DNA of 64,000 nucleotides, taken from contig NC_134509.1 of assembly GCF_027942865.1 (NCBI RefSeq), positions 12,054,017 through 12,118,016 on the forward strand. Direction: 5' to 3'. The translations under genes and the position numbers were made by a program. The DNA comes from Odontesthes bonariensis. Its lineage: Eukaryota > Chordata > Actinopteri > Atheriniformes > Atherinopsidae. Shown here piece by piece: positions 29,890-43,935 of this stretch (its first letter is position 1; each line of letters starts with the position of its first letter). The notes beneath the pieces were generated by a model that saw only the letters and a program-made list of their open reading frames with translations, did no database searches and was not told the origin of the DNA.

Positions 29890-30860
29890 TTTGTACATGT
29901 AACTGATGAATAGGAACTAAATCTTTTTTTTGTGACAGCTGTAACTGTAAAATAATTTTTAAAAAGTTGCTTTTTCAAGTCTGTTATATAAAGACACAAC
30001 AATGGTTCATATCTTGAGCTTAGAGCTTTAATGACTCATTGCTCACATTTTAGTGGCTTAACACACCCAAAAAAAACACTGAATATTCTGAAAATGGTAC
30101 ATGGTCTGGACTGATATGGGGTGAAAAAGAAGCCAATGTTCATTTCTTTGAAAGGTTTTAAAAAAGACTGGAGACTAATTTAAAAGATTACATGTAAGTC
30201 TGGCTCCTTGGATGCAAAATATAAAGAAACCAGGGTCGGTTCAAGCCTTTTTGCACCGTAATGTAGGTCAATTGATATTTTGTTGTATGCTGCCCTTGAT
30301 GTAAAGCTTAACACTGTGTACTGCAGAATATATTTCAGGGTTTTATTCATAAACAAAGAAGAAAAACTTGTAGAGACTTGACTTTGCAAAGCTTGCACGA
30401 GGTTAGCCTGGTTGCGTGCAAACTTTTTCTGAGAGAGCGTACATGGCGATGGGAGTGGCATTTTAAGGCTTTTGATCAGAAAAGGAAAGTGGTCGGTTAG
30501 AAGGAAAGTAATTACATTCATTCAGGTGATAATGAGATGCCATACACAGTTGTCAGGAAATCTATAACAAGTGTTCACCTCTTTGTGATTCAGGAGTAGA
30601 AAACAAACGATCAAGATCACCAGGGTGATTCAGATTCATCCTTTATTCATCAACATCCACAACCAACCATAAACAATTCTTTTAGGATTTCAGTTGCATT
30701 GGCTGACAAACAATCATATATTGAATATTACTTCAACTACATTGCTAATCAACTGTGACTTGGTTGATTTATTTTCTTTTTTGGTTTTATATAAGAATCC
30801 AGTGGATAAAATAATGAATAAAAACAAAGGCAAAATCTGTGTGCTAAACAAAGGAACGTC

Positions 30861-32028
30861 TCACTTGTACAACTTATACTGCATGTTCCAGAGTTTGGAG
30901 GAGGCAACCCCAATAACGCAGCAGGCGAGCCTTCGGCCTGCATTCCCATCTAACAAGCTCCCTGGGTTTCCACCAAGCCCTAAGTCATCTTCGCTTTCAT
31001 GAATCACCACTGATCTTCCAAACACAGACGTGACTCCAAACAGTGTCGCATCAGATTCTATCAGCGCACTGATTTTTCCTTGCTGAGGCAAAAAGTTACC
31101 AAAGTCTCCTGGGTGGTTAGGGTGATCCACACCGTATGGATTGTAGTGGCCGCCAGTTGAGTCACATCCGCGGCTCAGGTCTCCATACTGATAGATGTGC
31201 ACAGCTCTGTATTCTGGAGAGCCCTCTGTGGGGAAGCCACTGAAACTGAGAAGGACTTGCAGTTTTCCCTGAGAGGGATGCTGCTTAAAAAGCACCCGAC
31301 CATAGATTTTGGGCAGGCCATCAGGGAGTGTAGAGCTCGGTTTCACTTTGCAGACTCCATACAGAGCGCCATTGGGCTGCGAGACCTCTGGTGGAAGCAG
31401 AGTATCAGTGTGCGCCGAGACACATTGTTGAAAGCCTGCCAGCAAGACCAACAGAGCGGTTTCCAGTACACTCACTGACCTGAAACATATTGGAATAACA
31501 GGACAATGCATATCAAATGTCTTGCATGGGCTTTAGATTAAATCAACATATATTTTTGGCAGAATTTAGACTATTTAAATAAGTAAAAGAAGCTGTTTGT
31601 TTACAGGCAGGAGTCCTACAGTAAGAGGGTTATGTCACTGATGGGGTTGGAGCTGATTTAAGAAAGCCCATCAGGTAATTAGATGGTATTTTCTATGTTA
31701 ATTATAAGTTTGGTATAAAAGCCTAAAATGCAATCAAATACTACTTTTGTGCATTTTAGTAAAACAAAGAAAAAAAAAGGTAACTTTTTTTAACATGACA
31801 GTTTACAGTAGCACAGTGACTACCTCCATCATTTTAGTGGCTGGGATCTGTTACTTTTTACAAACTTCTACAGATTACACACTCAGGGATGAGACTTCGA
31901 AACTACTAGCAGGTTTTTATCTTACCATAAAGGTAAACGGTATAACGCAGTGTGTAAAGTTAATGGCATGCCCCTGCAAAACCATGAAGACTTTAGTATA
32001 CTTACCCGTGTGGTCGCATGATCGCCAT
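30861..32028 (-). CDS. sod3: Extracellular SOD-like, copy 3 (copper ligand His to Tyr)
   Basis: Exon 1 is 32028-32006 and exon 2 is 31479-30861. The frame is open, 213 residues, Tyr104 as in copies 1 and 2. It differs from them by Arg170 to Ser (HESEDDLG), just after the active-site His168. It is otherwise the same protein by eye. Confidence 0.9.
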
Positions 32029-32123
32029 CAAAACAACAAGAATTCAAACTCAAGTCTTCAGTCCTGACAACCTGCTCAGCACAGATCCTCTGAAGAGTCA
32101 CGGTAAGAGTGTTTGATAACAGC

Positions 32124-32129
32124 TTTATA
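32124..32129 (-). promoter_or_regulatory. sod3: TATA box of sod3 copy 3
   Basis: TATAAA conserved in place. Confidence 0.6.
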
Positions 32130-33840
32130 GGATTTTTTGGAAGGCGTTACCTCAGCTGAGGGTGGAGCAGGGGTTTTGTCTATCAGCCATGACAATTGAT
32201 AACATGGCAGAGGGAATGGTTTTACGAATGCGATTGACGGAATATTAGTGTGTCACTGACAAAGGCGGAGATATCAGATGCAAGCGCATCTAGGCAGACA
32301 AATTGTTTTCATTCATTCACCTCTAACCTTGCTGATGTTTTAGGTTACAAATTGTTTATCAGCTGATGACTGTTTTGAGGGAGATTGGGAAAAGAAATCA
32401 TGAACACACACCACACTGATGTTGTATGCTGAAAAATCAAATGCACGCACATTTATCTTGATTTATCTGTTTTATCTCTTATCATGGGTACTCGGAATCA
32501 AACTGTGATTAAAAATACAACATGATGTTCTGGTAAAGACTGACATTTCTTTACTTTTAGTTTTTAGGGCATTCACTTTATGAGCCTTGTACTTTTATCA
32601 AATGGCTGTTTGTGCAGTGTGCTGGAACCGCTTCAGATAATAACAATAAAGACTCATATATACTCATGCATCCTCTGAGTTGAGTGGCGAGAAGGAAACA
32701 CCTGCTTGTAGCATGGGTAAATAACACATCTGCAAAGGTGCCATCATTGATGATTTCTGTTGTGTTGTGTTAGATAGTTATTTCTTTCTAGCCATAACGA
32801 ACATCGACTAAGCCCTTTGATGCGCAACATGGGTCAAAAGTGACCTGGCTGAGTTTTCATTTTCCATATCTTTGCAATAAAGTAACTTAATCATTCAACA
32901 TACAAGGTATTCCTCAATTAACTTATTTTTTATCATCATGCGTACTTATTTTATTTTTTCCTTTCTTACTTTTTGAATAAAAACCCTTTTTGTATCACTA
33001 CCCCTATAATGCACAACATGGGTCAAAAATGAACCGCATTCATTTTCTATGTTACTCCATGTATAGCTGAGGGTTTCTATGATATATCTCTGAAATAAAT
33101 TAATCATTAATCATTTTCTTTTCAAAGTATGCAGTAAATATCTTGTTTTTGCTCAGCACAAATCTTTATTTTTATTTTCCTCTCTTACTTTATGAAGAAG
33201 CACAGCTTTTGTAATTCTACATCAATTTTACACACATGGGTCAGACAGGACCCACATGCATTTACCATTTCACAGCTCAGCACAGCTCCCATCACACATC
33301 TAAGTACAGTAAGTATTGTTTTTCAATTGTTCTAATATTACTTTAGAGATTATTTGATGACAGTAGTAAAAGATAACATTACATTACATAATATGATGAT
33401 TAGGTTTAGGTTACCTTGAGAGTGAGTACATTACTTGTCAGAAAGTTACAAGTAATTATTATTAGCTAGTTGTTGATATATTCTATTTTAGTCAGCTGGT
33501 GTTCCCAGTGCACCAGGCCTGTGTGCCAGGAGCACAAACATTTAGTGGTCATCTGCGAGAGATGTAAATATTGAGATGCAATTTGTGCTCTAGTTATGTG
33601 TTAAGTGGTATTTTATTTTGTTTTTCAGTTTCCAGTTCTGTTCAATAGCTGTGTTATCTGTTATCATGGTTCTGTTATTTCCTATCTTGGTTCTGTTATT
33701 TAGTTCCTGTTTTAGTTTTGTAGTTGTTGTCCTCTTGTGTTCTGTTCTATATTTACTTTCTCTCTTTGTCTTTTTCCTGCTCATTTTTGATTGCTCACAC
33801 CTCTGTCTTGTTGTATTGTTTGTTCATCCCTGCCTCCTAG

Positions 33841-34095
<255 letters not shown>

Positions 34096-34643
34096 TAAAT
34101 CACGTTTTGCAAAGTTGGACTAACAGGCAGACCCAAATAATGCAGATGGTAGTTATAAAGTTATTAGGTTACTCTTGCATGCATACGTTCAGTTGGACCC
34201 AATCAGGCCCAGGTGTGCATACTCCACACTTCCTTTCTTAAACTTGGAGTTAACAGAAGAGACTGATAGACGTAGAAGAAAAAGAAGCTGGTAATAAGAG
34301 AATAACAACAAGGGATAGCATGTACTGTATCGATAATACAATATTATCGTGCTAAAAGGGGCTCACCCCTCCCTATTGGAGTGGAGTCAGACATACTTCA
34401 TCCAATAAATTGATTCAGTACATACTGGGACAAGTACAATCGTCCAGTTAAATGTTCTAGTTGAGCCATAACTGGCAGTCTGCCTTAACTGTGCATGGAA
34501 ACATTCGGACTAATTCTCTTAAGGATGTGATACAGCTGGAGGAGGTTCTCTATAAGGTGGAACTTTCACATTTATCACAAACAATTTGCTCTGACTACAT
34601 GAGAATGAAGCGAGACTGTAAGGGTCACTTTAAAAGGTGCCTT

Positions 34644-35072
34644 TAGATAGTCAAAAGTATGAACACGTAGGAGATGATACACAACCTATAAACCGGAAAA
34701 TGCGCGGTGTTATTGGATGAAGTAGCAGTTGAGGTAATGATTTGGCGTGCGTTGTTTTTGCCACAGAATGAGGTGCTGGAGCACAGCGTGAAGTCCCTCT
34801 CAGACGAGCTTCAGGACGTCAGAGCAGAGCGGGACGTGTTTCAGCAGAAGGCTCATCGGCTCAACGTGGAAATGAACCACATCGTGGTTCACTCAGACGT
34901 CCTGAAGCTCGTCTGAGAGGGACTTCACGCTGTGCTCCAGCACCTCATTCTGTGGCAAAAACAACCCACGCCAAATCATTACCTCAACTGCGACTTCATC
35001 CAATAACACCGCGCATTTTCCGGTTTATAGGTTGTGTATCATCTCTTACGTGTTCATACTTTTGACTATCTA
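34644..35072. repeat. Inverted repeat around ccdc149 exon B, unit 4
   Basis: Left arm 34644-34820 and right arm 34896-35072, each 177 bp and nearly identical as reverse complements, around a 75-bp spacer. The left arm holds ccdc149 intron, acceptor and the first half of exon B. The spacer holds the rest of exon B. The right arm ends exactly at the GGCAA tract. Confidence 0.92.
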
Positions 35073-35195
35073 GGCAAGGCAAGGCAAGGCAAGGCAAGGC
35101 AAGGCAAGGCAAGGCAAGGCAAGGCAAGGCAAGGCAAGGCAAGGCAAGGCAAGGCAAGGCAAGGCAAGGCAAGGCAAGGCAGGGCAAGGCAAGGC
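35072..35195 (+). repeat. (GGCAA)n tract, 24 units
   Basis: Longest allele in the window, with one AGGGC variant near its end. Confidence 0.95.
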
Positions 35196-36906
35196 ATCTT
35201 TATTTATATAGCTCATTTCATACCACAGGCAACTCAATGTGCTTTACATAAAGACAAAGCATTTAAAAGAACAGCATAAAGCAGCATAAAAACAAGCAAT
35301 TTAAAGAGAAAAAAATTAGAATAGACATCAAAACACAGAGTTAAAAGCAATCACAGAAGAGGGGAAAAAAGAAAAATATAAAACAATTAAGAGGATTTAT
35401 AGCATTATGCTTTAAAATTATTTAAAGGAACTCAACCATAAGCACACCGAAAGAGAAATGTTTGTAACCTGGATTTAAAAGTGCTTACAGTTGTGGCTGA
35501 TTTCAGTTCTGCTGGTAGTTTGTTCCAGTTGTGTGCAGCATAACAGTTAAAAGCTGCTTCACCGTGTCTAGTTTGAACTCTGGCCTCCACTATCTGACCT
35601 GAGTCAGTAGATCTCAGAGCTCTACTGGGTTTATACTCTACTAGCATGTCATTCATGTATTCTGGACCTAAACCATTCCGTGATTTGTAGAGGAGAAGCA
35701 GAACTTTAAAATCTATTCTGTATCTGACCGGGAGCCTATGTAAAGACTTGAGAACTGGGGTGATGTGATCTGATCTCTTTGTTGTGTTTAAAACTCGGGC
35801 TGCAGCCTTCTGAATGAGCTGCAGCTGTTTGAGACTCTTTTGGGGGAGTCCAGTCAGAAGACCGTGACATGAAACCCTTAACTCTGGATATGTTCTTAAG
35901 TTGATAAAAGGCTGTTTTGGTGACTGATTTGATATGATAGTTGAAGGTCAGGTCTGAGTCTATCAGCACGCCAAGGTTCCGGACTTGGTCTTTAGTTTAT
36001 AGAGATAGTGACTCAAGGTGTTTACTGACAGCAAACCTCTTCTCTTTGTTGCCAAACACAATGACCTCAAATTTTTCTTGATTTAACTGAAGGAAATTTT
36101 GGTTCATCCACTTTTTGACTTGCTCTAAGCAGTCGCACAATGACTCTGTAGGACTGCAGTCATAGTTTTAAAGAAGTCAGATGGCATTGTGTCAAGACGG
36201 GATGTCGATGTTTTAAGATGCTGGACTGTTTCTTCTGGTTTTTGGTCAACTGTATTGAATTCTGACATCATAGTTCATTGATTCCTAGGTGGTTTTAAGG
36301 ATTGCGTCATTTTATTATTTTTCTGATTTGTGTTGATATTTAGCCTTATAGATTTGATTGCTTTCATTTAAAAAGCAAGCAAATTCATTGCATTTTTCTG
36401 TGGAACAGAGTTCTGAAACTATCTGTTTTTGGGGGGTGTAAGCTTATCAACCATAGCAAACAGAGCACGAGTGTTGTTGATGTTCTTATTAATCATTTCA
36501 GATAAGTGTTGCTGTCTAGCCTTGAGTAACCCGTGGTTAAAATGACAAAGACTTTGTTTGTAGAGGTCATGGTGAATTTGAAGTTTAGTTTTTCTCCATT
36601 TACGCTCTGCTTTCCTGCATTCTGTTTTCAAGGCCTTTACCATCATAGTGTTCCTCCATGGTGTTCGCTTTCTGCACTCGCAGTTGATGACATAGCTATA
36701 ACTTCCAGAAACTTAGCACTGGTATTCTCATTTATGTACCTTTTTCTAACAGACACACGGGTTAACTGACTGTTTGGAGTTAACTTTAAGGCAGAGAACA
36801 CACAGAAATGATCAGAGAGCGCCAAGTCGTTGATATCAACAGGAGAAATGTCAACACACTTAGAGATAAACAGAGATAAAGAACTTTTTTGTTGCACTAC
36901 TGCCAC
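35196..36906 (-). mobile_element. L2-like LINE fragment, unit 4
   Basis: Same element and internal deletions; shares most single-base variants with unit 5. Confidence 0.75.
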
Positions 36907-37539
36907 TGCTTTATTAGTTCAGAAGGAAAATATTTGCATTTGCACCATATATTCAACATTATATTTGAGTTTTCATGGATCACAACACGAAGTTGTCCTT
37001 AGTGTTCAAATGTGTTTTTAGAAGTAATTTTAAGCTTAATGATTTCCTGATTGAGGCTTTTAGATAAACATAAAATATCTCACAGGTATTTACACGAGCG
37101 ACTTGGTCAACTTCAAAAAGAGGTCAACCTGCTCAGAACAAATCTGGTGAAGTACAAGGTAGCTACATTTTATTTTTTTATATACTGTTTTGTTTCCATA
37201 GGCATTGATGTTTTAAAACGGTCATTGACCTCTGAATTACATAAAATATCAAGCGTGTTTTTAAAGTAAAAAGCCTTATCCGACTACATTGATTTCAGAG
37301 TGCTCTGGAGAGTAGGAAGAACTCTAAAATCAGCGGCAAACCCAGCAGCAGTGCTCTAACTGGGGTGCTTTCTGCTAAACAAGGTCAGACTTTATCCACA
37401 AACGTTTTTTTTTTTAAAGATTCAAAATGCTCTACAGCAAATTTCTGAAAAAAAAACTTGAGATAGTTGTTGTGGATGTCTCGTGGAAATGTGACAAACG
37501 CTGTGCTTGCAGTGAAGAAACTGTTACTCTCTGAGGTAA

Positions 37540-37830
<291 letters not shown>

Positions 37831-40001
37831 TGAGACACGTTTAGTCTAACATGTGTTCTATGCATTCTTCACAATAATTCCTTCTCATGCTCTTTTTCTT
37901 CTTGCTACCTGAAGGCCTGACTTATAATGTTTCTCTGGGAATATGTGGAAGTATGTTCCTCTGTTAACATTGCCGTCTTTATGATAAGACTCTGATTTTT
38001 ATCCTCTATTGCTTCTAATATCTGCCAACATTTACTCATCTCTGTCTATTCTTACAATTTCATTTGGTATATCATCATACATGTAAGCACAGCTGAATTC
38101 ACCGCACAGACATCGTGTTTAAGTTACTTGAATGGTGGTTTTGTCAAGATGATGCTGCGGTTATAAAAGCAGGACCTCGCGAAAGCAGAGCGGCAGTCAG
38201 AAAATGCTGGGAGTGACTGTTAGATGACACAAAGTCTTAATGTGTTGATTTTCAGTCACAATTTCGGACACATTTAACCATCTAACAAAATAAACAGAAA
38301 ATTATGGGATTGAGATCAGCTTTATTTGAAACTCGGCTGTAGGCTAATAACCCACACTAACACGCAGGCGTTATGCAGGAGTTATTCAGCCCCCAACTGC
38401 TTTCTCTGGGTGTTTTTGTTCAGATTTGATGGGCTCAACTTTGTATGATTTCAGTCAGACTGACATGTTTACATGCATTTTAAAATTCCGGTTTATTTCT
38501 TATCAGAAGCGTCACAGGGTCACGCTCATTGGGACAGCCCTGTGAAACACAACTGCGGCTAAGAAAATCTAAGACTCAGGGTTCCTACACGGTCTCAGAA
38601 AGAATGGGGAGGTGTGCAGTTTGTTTTTAGCATTTTACAGTTCTGCATAAGAATGAAGGGCGTCTTACACGGATTCCATGTAAAAGATAGACTTAGCCAC
38701 CATTACATCCCCATGCTGGTTGGAAGTAAAAGACTTAAAATCTGCAAGTAGAAAATGGACAAATAAGTCCATGAATCTATCAGAAAGACTGTTGACTGCA
38801 GTTTACAGTTGACCTTATTGCGCCCCCCGCTGCCCATTAGTAAGAATGCAGTTTTATGGGTGCTTTTTTTTTTTTTGATTCATTTTGATTTGTCTCTGCT
38901 TTCATATGAAAATTAGGGATACTGTGGAGGAACAAGACTTAACAGACACCATGAAAAATTTAAGTAACTTCTTTTCACTTCTTTTTATTTTTAAAAGAGA
39001 CTTAAGGGGGGATAATGACGGTACAATTGTGTATGTTCATTATGTTGAGGAGAGGTAAGAGGAGAAAAGGTAGCGCCTGTTAGTTGACCGACCTGTCGGA
39101 GTATTGAAAACATATGACTGTGATGTACAAGCTGTCCCGCACAGTGAAGATATCGTGTTATCTTGTGACGTTGAAGGGCAACGCTTTGATTGCACGAAGG
39201 CACTAATGGAACTTTGCTGTCTGTTCATCACACACACGTCATGCTGAACTCCTGCTGACTTCATGATATACTCTGTAGAAAAGGTATCCACAAAGCTCTG
39301 TCTTCAGCACTCGGCTGCAGACTGGTGTGTCACCCCGACTGTTCCTTTCTCAACCGTTCATTATAAACCAAAAAAAAAATGATTACTGTTGTGGGATCTC
39401 TGGTGCGTCTCACTTGGCACAACACATCCTGGTCACATGACGACCAAAGGTCTGTGGACAAAGACTTCTCTGCTTTGTGTCTTACATTTTCAATCTTCAG
39501 TATTCAACTTTGGAGAAATTTCATCAGCACTCAACATTGAAGAAGAGTGATATTTGCTTCACAATTCTACGGCTGCTGTATTTACGAACTGATACACTGG
39601 TTCAGGGTTCGTTTCATAAAGAAATTCCATTCTTTTTTTTTTTTAACAAAGGGACCAAGTGCAAATAACGGTGTCAACTGACCATCAATAGAGATGGTGT
39701 TAGATAAAAGCCAAATATCTGTCAGAGACTTCCTCCTTCATCTTCCTGCGTCCTGAAGGCATCGTTGCAGTGACACTAAAGAAGCTTACCTCCAGCTGCT
39801 CTGAGACCTGTTTAAGCAAAGAAGCTTTTTTTTTCATTATTTGGTTTACTGTGACACTGATGAATCCAGTTGTATGTGAGCAACTTATTTCTTAAAGCTA
39901 CTGTCTTAAAAATAATAACATCCACATAGAAATTGTTTTTAAACTGTATGTAGAACACTGCATGCTCAAATACTGTTTAATTAAAAAATAACTGTGTTTT
40001 C

Positions 40002-40933
40002 TATCACCCCTTAAGCAAGCATGGGAGAAAGATTTAAATTATACCTTCTCAGAGGCTGAATGGGAGGGGATACTTAGGAATGGGAAGAGGGTATCGAGAG
40101 AGTTGAGGACTCGACTAGTCCAATTTAAAATATTACATAGAATATACTGGACTCCTGTTAGGCTACACAGGGTTAGCAAATAATGGTAAATGTTGGAGAT
40201 GCCAGCAGGATAGCGGCACATTGTTACACATGCTGTGGGAGTCCCCAGATGTTCAGGTCTTCTGGGCAGCAGTTCATAGGACAGTGGGGGAGATCTTTGG
40301 CAAAGATATTCCTTTTTGTAATAGACTCTACACTCTTGGTGACCCTTCAGTTATGAGTGCTCTGCCTTCATTTCTTTCGCAGTGGGCCCAAACAGCGATT
40401 ATGCTGGGTAGGAAATTATTAATATTGGAATGGAAATCTTCTTCAGCTCCATCGCTTAATCACTGGCATACTTCTCTCGGCCAACTAGCTTCTTTAGAAA
40501 AGTTATCATTTAAATTATTGAACAAACTAGATGATTATGATCGAAAATGGGGACCCTCTCCAACTCAAATACTTAGGCACCTGAATAGGCTTATACAGCT
40601 GAACTCTTGAAACTTCATGTCCAGATTTCGTTAGGCATCACTTTTGTTTGTATTTATTTATTTTATTATTATTATTTGTTATTTATTTTTTATTTTTATA
40701 CTAATATACTAATATATATATTTATATATATATATATATATTTTTTATTTGTTAATTTTTGTTTTGTATACATTCGTTCCTTTTACTATTTAATTTTGTG
40801 TGTAATGTTGTATAATTCACTTGAAGTCACTTGTCAAGGACTGAATTTATATTGTATAATAATATAATGTGGATTATTGTTTGTTCATTGTTAATTTCTG
40901 AAAAATAAAAAAAGTTTAAATCACAAAAAAACC
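40002..40933 (+). mobile_element. 5'-truncated L1-type LINE, unit 4
   Basis: Flanked by CTGTGTTTTC at 39992-40001 and 40934-40943. TA-rich 3' UTR form as in units 1 and 3. Confidence 0.85.
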
Positions 40934-41307
40934 CTGTGTTTTCATCTATGCTCTGTCTGAAATATATTGACGCCCTTCTTTAAAAGAAGTCAAATTCACA
41001 AGAATTAAGCAGAAAAAGATGATTGCCAAACGTGTACCAACAACACTGATGCCTTTATCCTGATTTGTGTTAAGAAGAAATGAACTCACTATATGGATTC
41101 TTTTTATTCAAAGGTGCTTGTGAAAACTGTCTTTTTTTTTTAACAATAGATAAGAAAATACTAAGCAAGCCCTCATGTCTTTACACTGTATATTGCCAGG
41201 GTAAAACAGGAAATCGTGCAGTCATTTATTGAAAGATGTGCAAACATAAATGGAAATGCAGTGGAAAAGGTAGAAAACAAGTTTCTAAAATTCTAATGAC
41301 TTGAAAG

Positions 41308-41695
41308 TCAACATTTAATATGAGAACCTTTATTGTTCGACACAGCCTGAACCCTCTCAGATGAGCTTTCTTGTAATTTCTTTAAGTAGTATTCAAGAAT
41401 GATTCTCCAGGCTTCTTAAAAGGCATTTCAAAGCTCTTCTTTGGATGTTGGCTGCCCTTTGCTTCGTTCTCTTTCAAGATGATCCCACACCGCTTTAACA
41501 GCATTAAGTTCCGGGGCTCTGGGGAGGATTCATCCCTCCAGAAAGACCTGTTGCCTCTGATTTTCAGTTCGATTCTTGTGTCATTTTGGCATACCTCAGC
41601 CTTTTCTTATCGTTTCCCTTCCTTTAAAAATGGCTTCTTGTTGGTGCAAAAATACTACTTTATGTTTGTTAAACTGTTCTCTTTGGGTTTTTATG
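41308..41695 (-). mobile_element. Tc1/mariner transposase relic, unit 4
   Basis: Same inactive, internally deleted relic. Confidence 0.75.
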
Positions 41696-42666
41696 TTTGT
41701 ACATGTAACTGATGAATAGGAACTAAATCTTTTTTTTGTGACAGCTGTAACTGTAAAATAATTTTTAAAAAGTTGCTTTTTCAAGTCTGTTATATAAAGA
41801 CACAACAATGGTTCATATCTTGAGCTTAGAGCTTTAATGACTCATTGCTCACATTTTAGTGGCTTAACACACCCAAAAAAAACACTGAATATTCTGAAAA
41901 TGGTACATGGTCTGGACTGATATGGGGTGAAAAAGAAGCCAATGTTCATTTCTTTGAAAGGTTTTAAAAAAGACTGGAGACTAATTTAAAAGATTACATG
42001 TAAGTCTGGCTCCTTGGATGCAAAATATAAAGAAACCAGGGTCGGTTCAAGCCTTTTTGCACCGTAATGTAGGTCAATTGATATTTTGTTGTATGCTGCC
42101 CTTGATGTAAAGCTTAACACTGTGTACTGCAGAATATATTTCAGGGTTTTATTCATAAACAAAGAAGAAAAACTTGTAGAGACTTGACTTTGCAAAGCTT
42201 GCACGAGGTTAGCCTGGTTGCGTGCAAACTTTTTCTGAGAGAGCGTACATGGCGATGGGAGTGGCATTTTAAGGCTTTTGATCAGAAAAGGAAAGTGGTC
42301 GGTTAGAAGGAAAGTAATTACATTCATCCAGGTGATAATGAGATGCCATACACAGTTGTCAGGAAATCTATAACAAGTGTTCACCTCTTTGTGATTCAGG
42401 AGTAGAAAACAAACGATCAAGATCACCAGGGTGATTCAGATTCATCCTTTATTCATCAACATCCACAACCAACCATAAACAATTCTTTTAGGATTTCAGT
42501 TGCATTGGCTGACAAACAATCATATATTGAATATTACTTCAACTACATTGCTAATCAACTGTGACTTGGTTGATTTATTTTCTTTTTTGGTTTTATATAA
42601 GAATCCAGTGGATAAAATAATGAATAAAAACAAAGGCAAAATCTGTGTGCTAAACAAAGGAACGTC

Positions 42667-43834
42667 TCACTTGTACAACTTATACTGCATGTTCCAGAGT
42701 TTGGAGGAGGCAACCCCAATAACGCAGCAGGCGAGCCTTCGGCCTGCATTCCCATCTAACAAGCTCCCTGGGTTTCCACCAAGCCCTAAGTCATCTTCGC
42801 TTTCATGAATCACCACTGATCTTCCAAACACAGACGTGACTCCAAACAGTGTCGCATCAGATTCTATCAGCGCACTGATTTTTCCTTGCTGAGGCAAAAA
42901 GTTACCAAAGTCTCCTGGGTGGTTAGGGTGATCCACACCGTATGGATTGTAGTGGCCGCCAGTTGAGTCACATCCGCGGCTCAGGTCTCCATACTGATAG
43001 ATGTGCACAGCTCTGTATTCTGGAGAGCCCTCTGTGGGGAAGCCACTGAAACTGAGAAGGACTTGCAGTTTTCCCTGAGAGGGATGCTGCTTAAAAAGCA
43101 CCCGACCATAGATTTTGGGCAGGCCATCAGGGAGTGTAGAGCTCGGTTTCACTTTGCAGACTCCATACAGAGCGCCATTGGGCTGCGAGACCTCTGGTGG
43201 AAGCAGAGTATCAGTGTGCGCCGAGACACATTGTTGAAAGCCTGCCAGCAAGACCAACAGAGCGGTTTCCAGTACACTCACTGACCTGAAACATATTGGA
43301 ATAACAGGACAATGCATATCAAATGTGTTGCATGGGCTTTAGATTAAATCAACATATATTTTTGGCAGAATTTAGACTATTTAAATAAGTAAAAGAAGCT
43401 GTTTGTTTACAGGCAGGAGTCCTACAGTAAGAGGGTTATGTCACTGATGGGGTTGGAGCTGATTTAAGAAAGCCCATCAGGTAATTAGATGGTATTTTCT
43501 ATGTTAATTATAAGTTTGGTATAAAAGCCTAAAATGCAATCAAATACTACTTTTGTGCATTTTAGTAAAACAAAGAAAAAAAAAGGTAACTTTTTTTAAC
43601 ATGACAGTTTACAGTAGCACAGTGACTACCTCCATCATTTTAGTGGCTGGGATCTGTTACTTTTTACAAACTTCTACAGATTACACACTCAGGGATGAGA
43701 CTTCGAAACTACTAGCAGGTTTTTATCTTACCATAAAGGTAAACGGTATAACGCAGTGTGTAAAGTTAATGGCATGCCCCTGCAAAACCATGAAGACTTT
43801 AGTATACTTACCCGTGTGGTCGCATGATCGCCAT
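42667..43834 (-). CDS. sod3: Extracellular SOD-like, copy 4 (copper ligand His to Tyr)
   Basis: Exon 1 is 43834-43812 and exon 2 is 43285-42667. The frame is open, 213 residues, identical by eye to copy 3 with Tyr104 and Ser170. Keeping a full frame in four copies, while the ccdc149 parts of the same units have decayed, hints at retained function or very recent amplification. The sequence alone cannot separate these. Confidence 0.9.
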
Positions 43835-43929
43835 CAAAACAACAAGAATTCAAACTCAAGTCTTCAGTCCTGACAACCTGCTCAGCACAGATCCTCTGAA
43901 GAGTCACGGTAAGAGTGTTTGATAACAGC

Positions 43930-43935
43930 TTTATA
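43930..43935 (-). promoter_or_regulatory. sod3: TATA box of sod3 copy 4
   Basis: TATAAA conserved in place. Confidence 0.6.
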